64,000 bases of DNA, from assembly GCA_932521025.1 (NCBI GenBank), contig OW051470.1, positions 1,364,001 through 1,428,000 on the forward strand, given 5' to 3'. A program made the position numbers and the translations under genes. Positions within the stretch are counted from its first letter, which is position 1. Each line of letters opens with the position of its first letter. The stretch comes from Oscheius onirici (lineage: Eukaryota > Nematoda > Chromadorea > Rhabditida > Rhabditidae). This document shows positions 1 to 11,433 of this stretch, in pieces. The notes beneath the pieces were generated by a model. That model had not been told where the DNA came from, ran no database searches, and saw nothing but the letters and a program-made list of their open reading frames with translations.

Positions 1-1560
1 TTCTATCAGGTATGGGGTTAAAAAAAGAAACTCGTTACAGTTATAAAAACTGGCGGTTCTGTCTTTTTTAGCTTATCTTTTGGTGCTGAAATAACCAGTA
101 AACCGTTGTTTGGACGTCAGAAACAATTGAGAAACATCCAGTACATCGAGGTGCAGAGTCTTTGTGTAAAAAAAAGAAAACAAGTAAATTTCTTTCACAG
201 ATTGTGGAGAGCTGTAAAATTAGTTCAGTTAACCACAAAGACGGGGTCAGAAACTTAAAAAAGACAAAAATATTGTACATAACCCACGTCATATATAACC
301 GACTAATACCATTAACCGAAATACACCGGGAAATCCCGGCGATTCCTTTAAAAGCGAATTTGCTTATATAACCACCTATTCTACGAGTGACGAGGAATTA
401 CGGGCGCGACCTGGTTTTCAGCGCTCCTCGGCCAAAGAATTCAGCGCCCCAACTTCTGCCAATCGTTTTTTTTAGCTAGTCTAGATTGAACTGAATTGTT
501 TTTGATTATTTTTTTTTCGGCTAAAAAATTGGCTGAGAAAACAGCCTGGAAATAGGTTAAACAGCATTTGATCACATAAACTCCCATTTTTTCAGAATCT
601 CGGTGAGGCCGAATATGCCGTGGCTCTCTTCACCTACATGCGAATTCTCGGCTATCCAGCCGAAAAGATTTCCATCATTACGACCTACAACGGACAGGCG
701 CAGCTTCTTCGCGACGTCATTGAATCGCGCTGTGCCAATAACCCCCTAATCGGTGCGCCGGCCAAGATCTCGACCGTCGACAAATACCAGGGACAGCAGA
801 ACGACTACATTATTCTCAGTCTCGTCAGGACGAAGCATATCGGACATATTAGGTACTTTTTGGCGTTAAAAAGTGACTAAAAGTGAGTAATTTAGGGATG
901 TCCGACGTCTGATTGTGGCCTTGTCTCGTGCCCGACTCGGTCTCTACGTTCTGGGCCGTGCAAAGCTCTTCCAGAACTGTCTGGAGCTGCAGCCTGCCAT
1001 TGAAATTGTGAGTTTTTGTTGTCTCTTGGTCTCTCGTCCATTTACAAAATCATGTAATCTTTCCCAAATTTACGTTGACATTTCAGTTGCGAAAAGTTGA
1101 AAATGATAAATTATTCCCCATTTTCAGCTCTGCAAGCGTCCGCCTCGTCTGATCCTCGTCCCGAATGAATCCTATCCGTCCACACGTAAAGCCAACGAAC
1201 GGGCAGCCGGAGATCCAGTTGAAATCCACGATACTGTCGAGCTCTGCCACTTTGTCCATCAGTTCTATTTGGGCAATGTCGAGACGCTCAAAATGCGCTA
1301 CCAAAAGGCTCAGGAGGAATATGAGGAGAAAATGGCTGTAAGTTTTTTGTTTTTAAGCTTAAAAACGCATAAAATTGCAGAAATTACGTCCTCCTCCAAT
1401 AGAAGAAGTCAAGCCGGTGGCGGAGGAAGAAGAAATGGAAGAGGAAGAAGTACAGGCTCCCGTTCCGCCGAAAAAGAAGCCCGAAGAGGAAGAAGTCGCC
1501 CAGGATATCGTCTTCGAAGAGATGGACTTCGAAAAGCTGGAACACGTTCCGAAATATTGA
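1..1560 (+). CDS. emb-4: Aquarius-like intron-binding helicase, C-terminal part
   Basis: This is the 3' end of Aquarius (C. elegans EMB-4), the SF1 RNA helicase-like protein of the spliceosome. Exons: 1-9, 596-852, 896-1007, 1128-1337, 1381-1560, and all junction phases agree. The first nine bases encode FYQ, and the next exon continues NLGEAEY, matching the family. Visible motifs are TTYNGQ (motif IV/V region), [12 protein letters not shown] (motif V) and [11 protein letters not shown] (motif VI). The C-terminal ~60 residues form an acidic Glu/Lys/Pro-rich tail, which is common in this family. The N-terminal part lies upstream of the window. The first intron (10-595) is long for this locus and holds no coding signal I can see. 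Identification is by remembered family sequence pattern, not by a search. Confidence 0.95.
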
Positions 1561-1916
1561 GGACGGTCTATTTATCTCAATTCGTCATGATTCATTCTCT
1601 TTTACATGTTGTAAATCTGTTTTTGAAGCTTCATTTACTGGAAAATGAGCGAAGAAAAGGCGGAGACAGAGTTATAGGAACATGATGGTTGGAAGCAACT
1701 ACCGGCTCAAATAGCGTCAAAGAATGTGATTCTGATCATAAAATGGTGAGAAAACTGGACAAAAGTACAGACACGGGACAGTAATCTACTGAACTCTCCA
1801 GAGGCTGCCGAAAGACGATGATACGAGAAATGAGCGTTAGCATAGAAGTTGGTATTTTAGAGTCGGGAGAAAAGTGGAGAAAAACTTGTAGAGAAAAACT
1901 CGCTGATTCTTAATCA
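1561..1916. other. Intergenic, no gene seen
   Basis: AT-rich sequence downstream of the Aquarius stop codon. I see no open frame with splice or codon support. No clear AATAAA was found close to the stop. Confidence 0.5.
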
Positions 1917-2130
1917 CTATACTTTATGGGATATATTCTCAAAAATAACCGAGTTATAAGCTCTCGAAGTGCCTGTAGACTGAACAGTGATGAGAGGAAT
2001 CTCTTCTTCAGCTTCGTCCATATTTCGAATGTTCTTGCGAGTTCGTGAAGTCGGACAGCAGCGGTCGGCAAGGCAGCGAATGATGTCGGAGACTTTGAAG
2101 AGCAGTCCATTGCACTTGATACGACAGCTG
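1917..2130 (-). CDS. Possible C-terminal exon, unknown protein
   Basis: The minus strand is open here and ends at 1917. The codon choice is plausible (many C-ending codons). The predicted tail contains KVSDIIRCLADRCCPTSRTR and then an acidic DEAEEEIPLITVQ stretch. I do not recognise the family and could not fix an upstream exon. The open frame runs on into the antisense of the thrombospondin-like fragment next door, so its true 5' limit is unknown. It could be the last exon of a broken gene, or chance. Confidence 0.3.
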
Positions 2131-2131
2131 A

Positions 2132-2356
2132 TACTGCTGTGTGACCTGTGAAGGCTGTGGAATCCAGAATCGGACAAGGACGTATTTATCAGAAAGCTAT
2201 GGCTGTCCTTGCACTGAATCGGATGTCGGCCCGATACAGTGCAGCATGTGCAGATTTGAGGCATGCTCTACTGGAGGGAAGTGTTGTTCCAACGCAACAC
2301 TTGTTAGTTTGCCTAGTGGTAAGTTTGGATGCAGTCCTTATCCTAAGAATCTGTAA
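2132..2356 (+). pseudogene. Thrombospondin-like cysteine-rich fragment
   Basis: The frame encodes CEGCGIQNRTRTYLSES followed by GCPC, SMCRFEACS and a CC pair, and ends at a stop at 2354-2356. This spacing matches the nematode TSP1-like secreted proteins, including the complete gene at 33339-33751. A TGA (2129-2131) closes the frame just upstream, and no AG acceptor lies between it and the domain. One expected Cys reads Tyr (RTRTY). It therefore looks like the truncated 3' end of a broken copy. A missing upstream exon with an unusual junction cannot be excluded. Confidence 0.6.
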
Positions 2357-2455
2357 TAAACTGAGTATTCGCACATTTTGTTAGATAGAGGCTGACTGAT
2401 AAACTGAGAATCAGAGACAAGATATAGTGATAGTAACAATAACAGTATACTTGGA

Positions 2456-2512
2456 TAACTCGACTCGACATGGCCCGCGAGTCGGCTCGACTCGACTCGA
2501 GCGGAGTCGATT
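2456..2512. repeat. GACTC-rich short tandem run
   Basis: Irregular repeats of GACTC/TCGAC. No function can be inferred. The surrounding 2357-2868 holds no supported gene. Confidence 0.6.
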
Positions 2513-2871
2513 TAAAATTCCGCCGCTCATATACGCTTCGATGAAGGAAGAGAATACAGTCAATAACGAAAATCTTTTGTGATTTCCCGTTTGTTGAGCC
2601 GACCGTGCGTGAGGACCAAAAGTGCTTTGATAGTTCTTTTCTGTTCCGCTCACTTTCTTACCCCTTGACCACTTGACTACCGAGTTCCTCGTCTACCCAA
2701 ACTTTACTTGTTTCTCAATTGTGATCACAAGCATGATTGTCTACCAAACAAATCACTCTGTCTCTTTGTCAGAAGCTGCAAATTGCAACAAAGTAGAAAG
2801 TTAAACGTTTTAAAGAGAGAAACGAGTTCTAACCCTTCCCCCAACATATTCAAAAGAACAAGCCACTCAAG

Positions 2872-2877
2872 TTTATT
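2872..2877 (-). terminator. Poly(A) signal of the receptor-phosphatase gene
   Basis: TTTATT on the plus strand (AATAAA on the coding strand), 44 bases beyond the stop codon at 2921. Confidence 0.7.
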
Positions 2878-2920
2878 GGAGAAACAAGAGACATCTGAGA
2901 CATTAGATGGTAGAATAGAT

Positions 2921-5900
2921 CTAATCCGCATCATCCATCTCTTTCGCCTTCTTCTTTTCCGACTCAGTCTCCTTCGGCCAGTCTACTTTTTCGGTGAGCG
3001 GACCGCTGTCCATGTCATCGAAGTGGAGACGCGGACGCATCTTGTTCTTTTCTTGATTGCGGTACTGCTTGAAGCCCTTCTTGGCTTTACACTGGTTGCG
3101 CAGATTCTCGAAGCCGTCTCCGATGTAGCAGATCTTCTCGAACCGAGTGCCAATCAAGATGTGCTGCAGGCTGCCGTCCCGATTGATGCGAACGGCGCTG
3201 GATATTGCTGGATTGATATAACGCATCAGATCGGCCTCCTTCTTTTCGTTCTCGCTTTCCATCTCGTCGAGGAATTTGTCGGTGTGCTTCGAGCAGTAGA
3301 CGGTCACGCAACGATTGCCACAAGCGAGCTGGTAGCCGCGGTTCTGAAAAATGAGAATTTTTAAAAGTAGTTTGGATGGGAGAGTCTAGACGAATACAGT
3401 TGGTTTACGACTACATAGTATAGAGAGTCACAGGAAGTTACATAAACTTAAGGACTGAATATTTTAATGTTCATGCAATACAATGAAAAAACTTCCAGAG
3501 AATCTTGTCAAAGATTGACTGTTCAAAGATCTTGCTAACCAACTGGAAAGCAGGTTAAAGGAACTAATTAGGGTTCTTCTTCACCTGACCCGCCTGACCT
3601 TTCTTCACCTGACCTTCTTCTTCACCTGACCCGATTCCCAGTACAAAATGCCGTTTTTGAAAGGATTCGAATTGAATCGTTATTGATGTGGGGACTGTGC
3701 AGACTTGTTGAGAGAGTCTTTTAATGATTTCTGGTACATTATTTGACACATTGGGACGGAAATATTTTGGTTTTCTAGAATAAAAACTGGTTGTTGCCAA
3801 ACTTTTGCCGCGCCTGATTTTGAAATTTTCGTCAAAGCGCATTAATAAAAAAATTTTTGCTGAAAATTGTTTTCTGGGGGTTTTTGACCATGCTGAATCG
3901 ATTGGTCATAAACCCTAACCTTGGAAATCAATCGTTCGTATAGTTTGCTTGAAAAATCATGTGTTGTCAAACTTTTGCATCGGAGTGTATTTCTATCATT
4001 CCTTGTTATGTTTACTGCTTCCGAAAGACGCTAGGAAAAGAGAAATGGGGGTCTGCGATACTGGGTCTTGTAAACCCGTATACTACTTGGTCCGAATAAG
4101 GTTCTTTGGAAGCATCTTTGGTACGATTCGGCCTAGCAAAGGTGCAGTAGAACCCTAATTAGAACTCAAAGGTACAAAGCAGTTAACTAAATGTTCAGAG
4201 AGGCTAGGAAGGGATTCTAGGCTTGATAAGACAGTTAGTAAACGAGAGTCAATAGAACATGAACTAACCTGATGGCCCCTGATGATCATGTCAAAATTTT
4301 CCTTCTTCAAAAATCCAATGATGCACTCGTTGTCCAGAAGGTGACCGCAATTTCTTGTGCTAGAGTCACAGGCCACGACGTGCGGATCGGACCAGAGGAC
4401 AGCATTGGCCACATGCTCCCACATATTGCTTTTTACCTTGCACTTTTCCAAGAATTTCTGGCCGCTTTTGAGGTAGTCGATGTTCCACGTGTTCATGTCA
4501 AACGGCATATGGACCTTCTTCAGAAACTCCATGTTGTACACCGGCCAACCAAATCCTCCATGGGCACAGAAAATCTGAAATTGAGAATTTTTTATTTGGT
4601 TCCCTCTCTGTCCCTCTACAAAGAAACGAAAGAGATACTCTGTTGTTGATAGTAGCCGTCAGCGGAATGTGGGCCACGACCTTTCTCAGCTTGAAGTGGA
4701 TATTAATGTATTCTCCGTTGTAGGGGAAGTGATTGAGCAGTTCAAAGAGCAGACTCTCAGAATTTTTCAGATCGTCAATCTCCTCGTGGTACTTCTTCAT
4801 GAATCCGGCGTAGCCCTCATCGTCTCGAACCGTCGTAGCCTTCCACTTGCTCCATTCGTCCACAATCGACCAAAACTCCTCGTAGGGCGCTATCATTTTC
4901 CCATTTTGTTTGGCCTCAATCACCGCCAGCGCATGCGCAGCCTTGTTCTCAATGTTGGACTCGAGCCACTGCTTGCAGCCGTCCCCTCCCAGCAGGTCGT
5001 GATTGCCTCGCAGAATGTGAAAGTTGGGCAGATAGACGCCGGCCACTAGCATGAAGAGTAGGGAGTCAAGTCCGCGATTACTGCGATCCATCATGTCGCC
5101 ACAGAAGAGCCACTGGTAGTAGAGCATCGGATGCACGCCGACCTTGGTAGCCTCGCCGGTGATATCCATCGAGAGGAAGGCTTGCAGATCCCGAATACTG
5201 CCATGTACATCGCCGGTGACGTTGCAGGGACCGCGGATCTCCTTGTGGAAGCAAGTATCACTGTACCGTTCGCGATACTCCCAGCACCATTCCAGCAGCT
5301 CCATGATGTACTCGTAGCTGTACGTGTAGTTCTTGACTGACGAGAAGAAGTGGCGAATGTGGGTCTCGGGATCAAACTTTTCCAGATTTTCCTTATTCTC
5401 CACACAGGAATTTTCCGGAATGTACCGATAGAGTATGTGGTTGTTCAACAAGTTCGGGTAGTAGCGCTTGGGGTCCTTGAACTCGCGATTACTCTCAGTC
5501 ACTCCTTCGCAGAAACGCTGTAAATGGATATTTAGTAAGAGGATGGCAGAGGGACAGAGGGACAGACAAGATACCTAAGCATAACTTGAACTCACCTCAA
5601 AATCAAACTCCCTGTTGATGATCAACTCTCTTTGTTCCTCGTACTGCTGGCGGATCATCTCGAACAGGAACGTCTTCGAGTCCCAGAAGGAAAATGTATC
5701 ATCGAGATGCTCCAGAATATCGCAGACTTCTTTGGAAAGCGGGTATGTTATGTGGTCCTGTGGCTTGTGAGCTTCGCCCTCAGCCAGAGACGTCTCCGAT
5801 TCCGTTGCCACCTCCGATGTACTTGGCGACGACGACGACGACTTGGAGCTGACCGACTTGGCAGCCTCTAAAACTTCTTTTGGCACTCCGACGTTTTCGG

Positions 5901-7654
5901 CAGCTTCCAAAGCGGCCAACTTTTCAGGATCATCGGCAGCTTTTTCCTTGACGCGTTCTCTCTCCAGATACTCGTATAACTTCTGGCGGACGCGTTCGCG
6001 GGTATCAGTCTCGAAGCGGTCCTCTGGCACGTATAGCTCAAATTCGGGCTTCTCAAACTCGATGTCGATCCAGGACCTCGAGCGACAGAAAAAGATGAGC
6101 AATCCGATGTAAAAGATGCCGATAATCACTGCAACGACAACCAAGCAAATCTGGTACTCGGCCCAGGTCGCTTCCTCTTCTTCAACCTTCCTCCGAATAA
6201 TTTCATCCTGCTCCTTGTTGTGAGCGTCCAGAGCAGTTTTTTCTTTCAGATCTACCGTCGTTGTCGGCACATTCGTCGTCGTCTCCGTTGTGGTCGTGGG
6301 AAGAGTTGACGTACTCGAGGTGGTGTTTTCCGTTGTGGTCGTATTGAAAATGGTCGTTGTGGTCGACGATGTAGTAGTCGTCGTCGTGGTTATAGTCGTG
6401 CGCAGAATCTCGAGAATCTCACCGCGAATGAAAATATCCAGCGGTTGATGGTGGTCGCTGAGATACTTCTTTTCCACATCCGTCAAATTGTATCCATCAT
6501 TCAAGATGACACTCAACTTTTTTCCGGCAGGGTTCTTGTTCGTGATTTTGAGATTTGGCGGGAACTTCCAGGCTTTTGTGAAATTGTTGAACTGAATGGT
6601 GACACAGGAAGTTTCTGAATGATTAGATTGCGAAGAACTGCTATTCGAACATACCCGGAGCGTCACAAGTCACATTTTTCAAGTGTTGAAGAAAGGACAG
6701 ATCCTTCAGCTCGTTGTTCATGATGTTCAGCATCCCGGTGATCTCACTGATTTTCAACGGAAGACTACGTTTGGTCCCTGAAAATTATTGATTTACATGG
6801 GTCCTTCTGTCCCTCTGTCCCTATCAGGGCTGAGCGAATAGTAAAATCAGGTGCGAATGCGAACTGGGAATGTATTCGCATAGCCGGAACTGATGCAAAT
6901 GCGAATGCGGATTTTTTTTTTTTAAAGTGCGAATATTCGCGAATGCGAATTAAAAAAACACTGCTAATTCACAAACGCGAGTTGGAAGAAACATCTAAAA
7001 AAACCGCACTAGTATTCGGAAATTCGCACTGAGCAAGGCGAATGCGAATGAGAACTATTCGCCCAGCCCTGATTCTTATGTCCCTCTGTTTTCCCGTCTC
7101 TAAACTTTTTCCCCATCCCCTCTTTGAAAAATAGAAAAACTCACAAGTTACGTTCTCAATGACGACATTTCCCGTAATAAATTCACACTTTGCCTCGTTT
7201 GGGTGCAGGAAGTCGTATTTCAGGCCTTTACCGTCACCACTGCACTTCTTTAAACAGGCATGTTGCACATGAATCGGATTGTGAATACTTTTGAGGTGGG
7301 TCACGACATCTCCATCCAAACAAAGCTGAACATCTAAAAAACAAAAGTAGTTTTTTATATTTGTGTGGAAAAACTCACCAATTTTCTGCTTTTTACAGTC
7401 ATACTTATCAGTGATATTGATCTTCACATGTTCCAGCCAGCGAATGTCCTTCAAATTTTGAGCTCCTTGGATGCTCACACAACCTTCGATTCTCGTCGTC
7501 TGAAACACTTTGGGCAGCGAGGTGGCCTTATATGTGCTCTCAAATTTCAGCTTTCCCAGAACGTAGTCACAGCCGTCCAGATCACTCGGGTCCTTGATTT
7601 CGTATGAGCTTTTGTCTCCGAGCAGGGGGATCGCTTCATTGTTGAAGTAGCACT
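2921..7654 (-). CDS. Receptor L-domain transmembrane PPP-family phosphatase (main part)
   Basis: Exons (5' to 3'): 7654-7379, 7333-7145, 6777-6655, 6614-5596, 5517-4639, 4574-4269, 3343-2921. Every junction is phase-consistent, giving about 1071 residues. The order is: a Receptor L-type domain with cysteine segments (exons 7654 to 6614), a Thr/Ser stalk of ~45 residues, a ~23-residue membrane helix (begins YQICLVVVAVIIG, followed by RSRSW), an acidic/basic cytoplasmic linker with a Ser run, and a PPP Ser/Thr phosphatase domain. Phosphatase motifs are GDVHG (5200-5214), GDMMDRSNRG (5086-5100 on), RGNHD (4996-5007), CAHGG (4554-4562) and RGHQ (4269-4280). The metal ligands are present. DRG reads DRS and GNHE reads GNHD, so the enzyme is divergent. 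The C terminus is Lys/Glu-rich. The exon carrying stalk and membrane helix also reads straight into the phosphatase across a clean 78-bp intron, so this is a true in-frame fusion. The upstream L1 exons are listed separately. Confidence 0.88.
3344..4268 (-). other. Long last intron of the receptor-phosphatase
   Basis: This 925-bp intron separates RGHQ from the terminal phosphatase exon. It contains a small minisatellite at about 3570-3632, copies of TTCTTCACCTGACC. No other exon was found in it. Confidence 0.7.
6822..7073. mobile_element. Foldback element in a receptor-phosphatase intron
   Basis: The ends are inverted copies of ATCAGGGCTGNGCGAATA. The interior is rich in GCGAATGCGAA-type repeats. 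It sits wholly within the intron 6778-7144. It is a MITE-like element by structure only, with no coding capacity. Confidence 0.65.
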
Positions 7655-8280
7655 CTGAAAGTCTCTTTTCATTTTACGAACTATTGTAAATTTGAAGAGG
7701 GATCTCTTTTCTGGACAACTAGGATATTTTTTTTTCAGTGAAAAGGAAAGACAGAAAGACCTGGCGCGAGTTTTGTACTTGATAGGGAGTATTACATCCG
7801 CTGGAAAATGGGGGTGATTATTTATGATCGGTGCTCTTTTGTCCCCCCGCACCCAAAAGCTACAGAGGAGGACGCTTTGCTATATGCCATAGTCACAGCA
7901 TAAAGTCACAGAAGCGGGCATAAAGTATGCCTTCTGCGGAAATACACTGGAAACAATCGACCAGGTAAACATAACATCAGTCTGCTTCTAGTGATAGCCT
8001 ATCCACTTTAAATTGCTCTCGTGTCTCTGTGTGTGTGTTTGTGTGTCTGAGGCTCTAATTGAGGATAAGGAGGGGAGCTTTGTGCGTCAATTAGTTTTTA
8101 ACAAGTCGCGACAGGAAAAGCAAGTGCGCAAAGTGTTCTTGTTACTTTGGTAGTTTCTTTGGAGAGTATGAGTGACTGGAGCAGAGTGACAAGGGGAGAA
8201 GGGGGACTGACCCTCATTAAAGCTAGGGCCGGGCGACCCCCCCCCCCCCCCCCCCCGTTTATGTCCTACATTTTGAAATT

Positions 8281-8818
8281 ACAGGGTGGGCCAAAATTAT
8301 AGCAACTCAGAAAAGTGTTCGTGGAAGGCGGGAAAAAGGCACAGATGTAAATTGAACATATAACAAATATTCTTTGATTGATTTCAACCCATTATCAACG
8401 TTAGACTTTATTTGAATCAGTTTTGGTGGCGAGCCAGACCTCGAAACAGTTCGGATCAGTATTCACTCCGGCGCCCAGTGGAAAAAAAATCCAGTTATGT
8501 TCAGGCTTTTTTGGCGAAAACTCTCTAAAACTAAAATGTTATCTAGTTGTGATATATATATATCACTTTTGGTGAGCACTAGACGACTTTAGATGTCGGG
8601 CGCCGAGAGACCAGTTTATCGCAACTAGACAGTGAACTGAAAATCGATTGATAGCTTGACAATTCAAAAAATACATAAGTTAGAGATGGTTTTCGGTAGA
8701 AAACAAGTTAAATAATCTGCCGAAATTACACACAGGACATCTAGAAGAACAAAAACACCTAAAAGTTTGAGTTTGAGTAGTAAGCCCGCGGTTGCTATAA
8801 TTTTGGCCCACCCTGTAG
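8281..8818. mobile_element. Mariner-like MITE
   Basis: The terminal inverted repeats read ACAGGGTGGGCCAAAATTAT and its complement at the other end. The ends resemble Tc1/mariner termini. There is no transposase frame inside. It interrupts a copy of the dispersed repeat at 8010-9010. Confidence 0.75.
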
Positions 8819-9567
8819 GCTAAGGAGGAGATGGGTTTATAAATACAATTTCGGTAGTTTCTTTGGAGGGGCAGGGAGAGTGCCTGGAGGAGAGTAACAA
8901 AGGAGGAATGAAAAAAGAAACCACGACTAGGGCTCCGTGACAGAGCGAAATCATGAATTTCTACTTTAGCCCTGGAAGGGCGTTGCCAACCTTGTGTCTT
9001 AAAAAAGGGTTATCACTCTCGCTGTGCATCTCAGTTGGGCTGTAGAAAGGCATAATTTTCCTTCTTTGTTGCAAAAATCCAACTTTGTTATAAGAAATTC
9101 GGGCATAAAGTTACGCTGTGGGGGGGGGGGGGGCAAAAAAGACCACTTCGGTTTTTGAACCCAAATCGTTCAGAAAAAGGAGCTAGTCGTTTTTAGAGTA
9201 TATAAGAGCATACTAATTATTGTTTTACGGTTACCTAATTCTCTGCGCTGATACCCAGCGCGTTTTTCCATCGTCTAGCCAAAATGAGGTCACTCATTCG
9301 TTTTTTGGTTTTAGAGTGTTAGATTTTCAAGAGTTTTCATGTTTAACAATCTTGTAGAAGAGAGAAAGCTACAAGTAATCTGAACATCTCATAACCCAAA
9401 AAGCGTTTCTTCATTCTCAAAATGGACAGTTTGCATTTGCTTCAGTTCATACAGTAGGCAGTTCTTTGAAACTAACAACTGATTAATTTGAAGAGGAATC
9501 TCTTTTCTGGACAACTAGGATATTTTCTTTACAGAGAAACAGAGAGAGAGTTTTGTCCCTGATATGG

Positions 9568-9785
9568 TCTGTTCAAAAAGAAAAGGGATTACCGTCATAT
9601 TTTAGTTCTTCCCTTCGAGACCCATTTAGCATGCAAACATTGGATACTCAGCCAACAAATTCGAAGGATACGCAGCGAACTTTGCAATTTGTTGGCTGAG
9701 TATTCAATGTTTGTGTGCTAAGTGGGTCTCGAAGGGAAGAGCTAAAATCTTACGGTAATCCGGCTTCTGGTTGAACAGTCCATAG
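9568..9785. mobile_element. Palindromic MITE, TCTGTTCAAAA family
   Basis: Long inverted repeat with ends near GTCTGTTCAAAAAGAAAAGG and an inner arm TTGGATACTCAGCCAACAAA. A close copy lies at 54118-54350. The shared ends suggest the same family as the elements at 37103 and 52496. Confidence 0.75.
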
Positions 9786-10121
9786 AGAGCATTACACCCG
9801 CTGGAAAATGGGGTGAGAATACCAAAAGCGAGTTTTATGCTCATTGAAAATGGGGGTGAACATTTATGCCCACAAAAGTGCACCACCTTCATGAGATGCA
9901 AGAGCAAAAAAATTGGGAGAACACTTTCATCCTACAAAAGGCTCGACCCCTTTTTGAAATTATGCAAAAAAATATTCGGGTTGACGTTGACATTTGCGGG
10001 CATCTCTATTCGCCATTAGGTGATCAATAGAAAAAAGTACCGAAAATTGTAATCGGGTGCTGTTGCATTAGAAGATGTACAATAATTATTGCCTAGTTAT
10101 TTAAAAGGAAAACAAACAAAC

Positions 10122-10777
10122 CTCCAGGTTCCTGGATGTAGACATTTTTGGGATCCAAATGGGCAGTGAGTCTTCTCATAAGGTCCAGGCTGTTTATCCA
10201 GTCGGGGGTTGCCAGCAACGATGACCTTCATCACCTTTGGAAGTATAGTAGATGGGCCGGTAGTCAGCAGGACATCGACGATGATTTCAAGATCCGGATT
10301 TCTCAATATCACCAACTCTGAAAAGCATTATATTGTATTTCATACGGATAATAAACTAACTGGTTGCTGCATCATCACGGAAAATTGCGGGCAAGTTGAT
10401 TTGAGTCAAATTCCGCGTATTGGTAACCGTCAAGCTTCCCATCAAGTTAACTGGTTTGACGTCGGGAAAGAATCTTTTGTATTCTTTTATTGAAAAGTCG
10501 CTCAGGTCCAGAGTGCCGCTGTTCTTCGGTACGATGAGTGCGACCAACCCTGCCCCGTTTTGGTCACACTGAACAGGCAGTTTTTTTATATTCCTGTAGT
10601 CGTAATCGTTGAACGTGCCTACAAGAAGATTCATTTAGATAAACTGATGGGAAATTACATGTCTTAGACATCGTATCGTATGTAGCCGGTATTTCGGAAG
10701 AGATCGTCGTTGAAGGGGTCGTCGTCTCCGCAAACGTTGTCACGAGAAACAGCCAGAAGGCGGCGGAGAACTTGTTC
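10122..10777 (-). CDS. Signal peptide and first L-domain exons of the receptor-phosphatase
   Basis: Exons 10777-10659, 10618-10361 and 10317-10122 join in frame (introns 40 and 43 bp) to about 191 residues. The start is a hydrophobic leader (KFSAAFWLFLVTTFA), then a short Thr-rich stretch, then a Receptor L-type domain with repeating LxLSDFS and MGSLTVTNTRNLTQI-like strands, and a final Cys pair (THCPFGSQKC). Size, order and strand fit it being the first L domain of the downstream gene. Two points are open. No ATG lies in the first exon, so a short upstream coding exon is needed. The last exon also ends with two spare bases, whereas the exon at 7654 needs one. The first exon lies inside the left inverted-repeat arm. 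Confidence 0.7.
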
Positions 10778-11433
10778 CTGAAAGAGACAGATTTGAGGGA
10801 CAAACAGGTGTGTGAACCAAGAGGTCAAGAGGTAATGTGAGAATTCTAGAACAGAACTACCAAACATAATTTACAACCAATAAGCACAGGGGTAGTCCAG
10901 TTTCAAAAGAAAAAGAAGAGTTATCGCGAGAAACAAAGTAAACTACATGGATGTCTTCAAGCAAAATCTATCGGCTTTCTGAACAGAACTGTGAGCAAAA
11001 ACAACACACGAAGTCTTTTTACTTTGTAGTTCTGCACTAAAGAATTGCTCGATGAAGAGATACAACACGACTTGGTGTAAACAACCAAGTGATTTCTAAA
11101 CATCAGAACAAGGGACAGAGGGTTCCAGAAGGCAGAAAAACCCACATAACGCAAGTGGCGTCCGGTAGAACGATCCTCTTGGTTTGTAGCTCCTCACTGA
11201 TGACGTTCGCTTGTATAGCTGGAAGTAATTGCAATTAGTTTGCTTTTTTTCAAAACATATATTTTCTGATTTTAATTATGCTTTTTGGTGAAGACTTTTG
11301 CTTTCAAGTCTTTGAGACAATTAGTGCCCAAATCTAGTCTCCTACCGGAAAGTCAGCCGGTTCAAAATGTTTTCCAGATTGTTTTACCATTCCATAATCT
11401 TTTGACAAAAGCTATCTTGTTTAAATTTCATTG
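10582..11433 (-). repeat. Left arm of large inverted repeat
   Basis: Near-identical to the complement of 16684-17901. It contains the leader exon (10659-10777) and about 650 bp of upstream, probably promoter, DNA of the receptor gene. The similarity stops at about 10582, inside the second exon, and at about 11433. Confidence 0.9.

Larger units (their letters stand above)
7655..10121 (-). other. Repeat-filled intron between L1 and L2 exons
   Basis: About 2.4 kb lies between the first-L-domain exons and the second. It holds poly-C and poly-G tracts (about 8230-8256 and 9120-9133), two foldback elements, and a dispersed repeat also seen near 48.9 and 60.9 kb. No further exon was convincingly found, although the phases of the flanking exons (2 left over upstream, 1 needed downstream) imply a missed small exon or a different splice site. 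Confidence 0.55.

Noticed and set aside
8230-8256. Poly-C tract as a regulatory site
   Set aside because: Low-complexity run next to a MITE; no further evidence.
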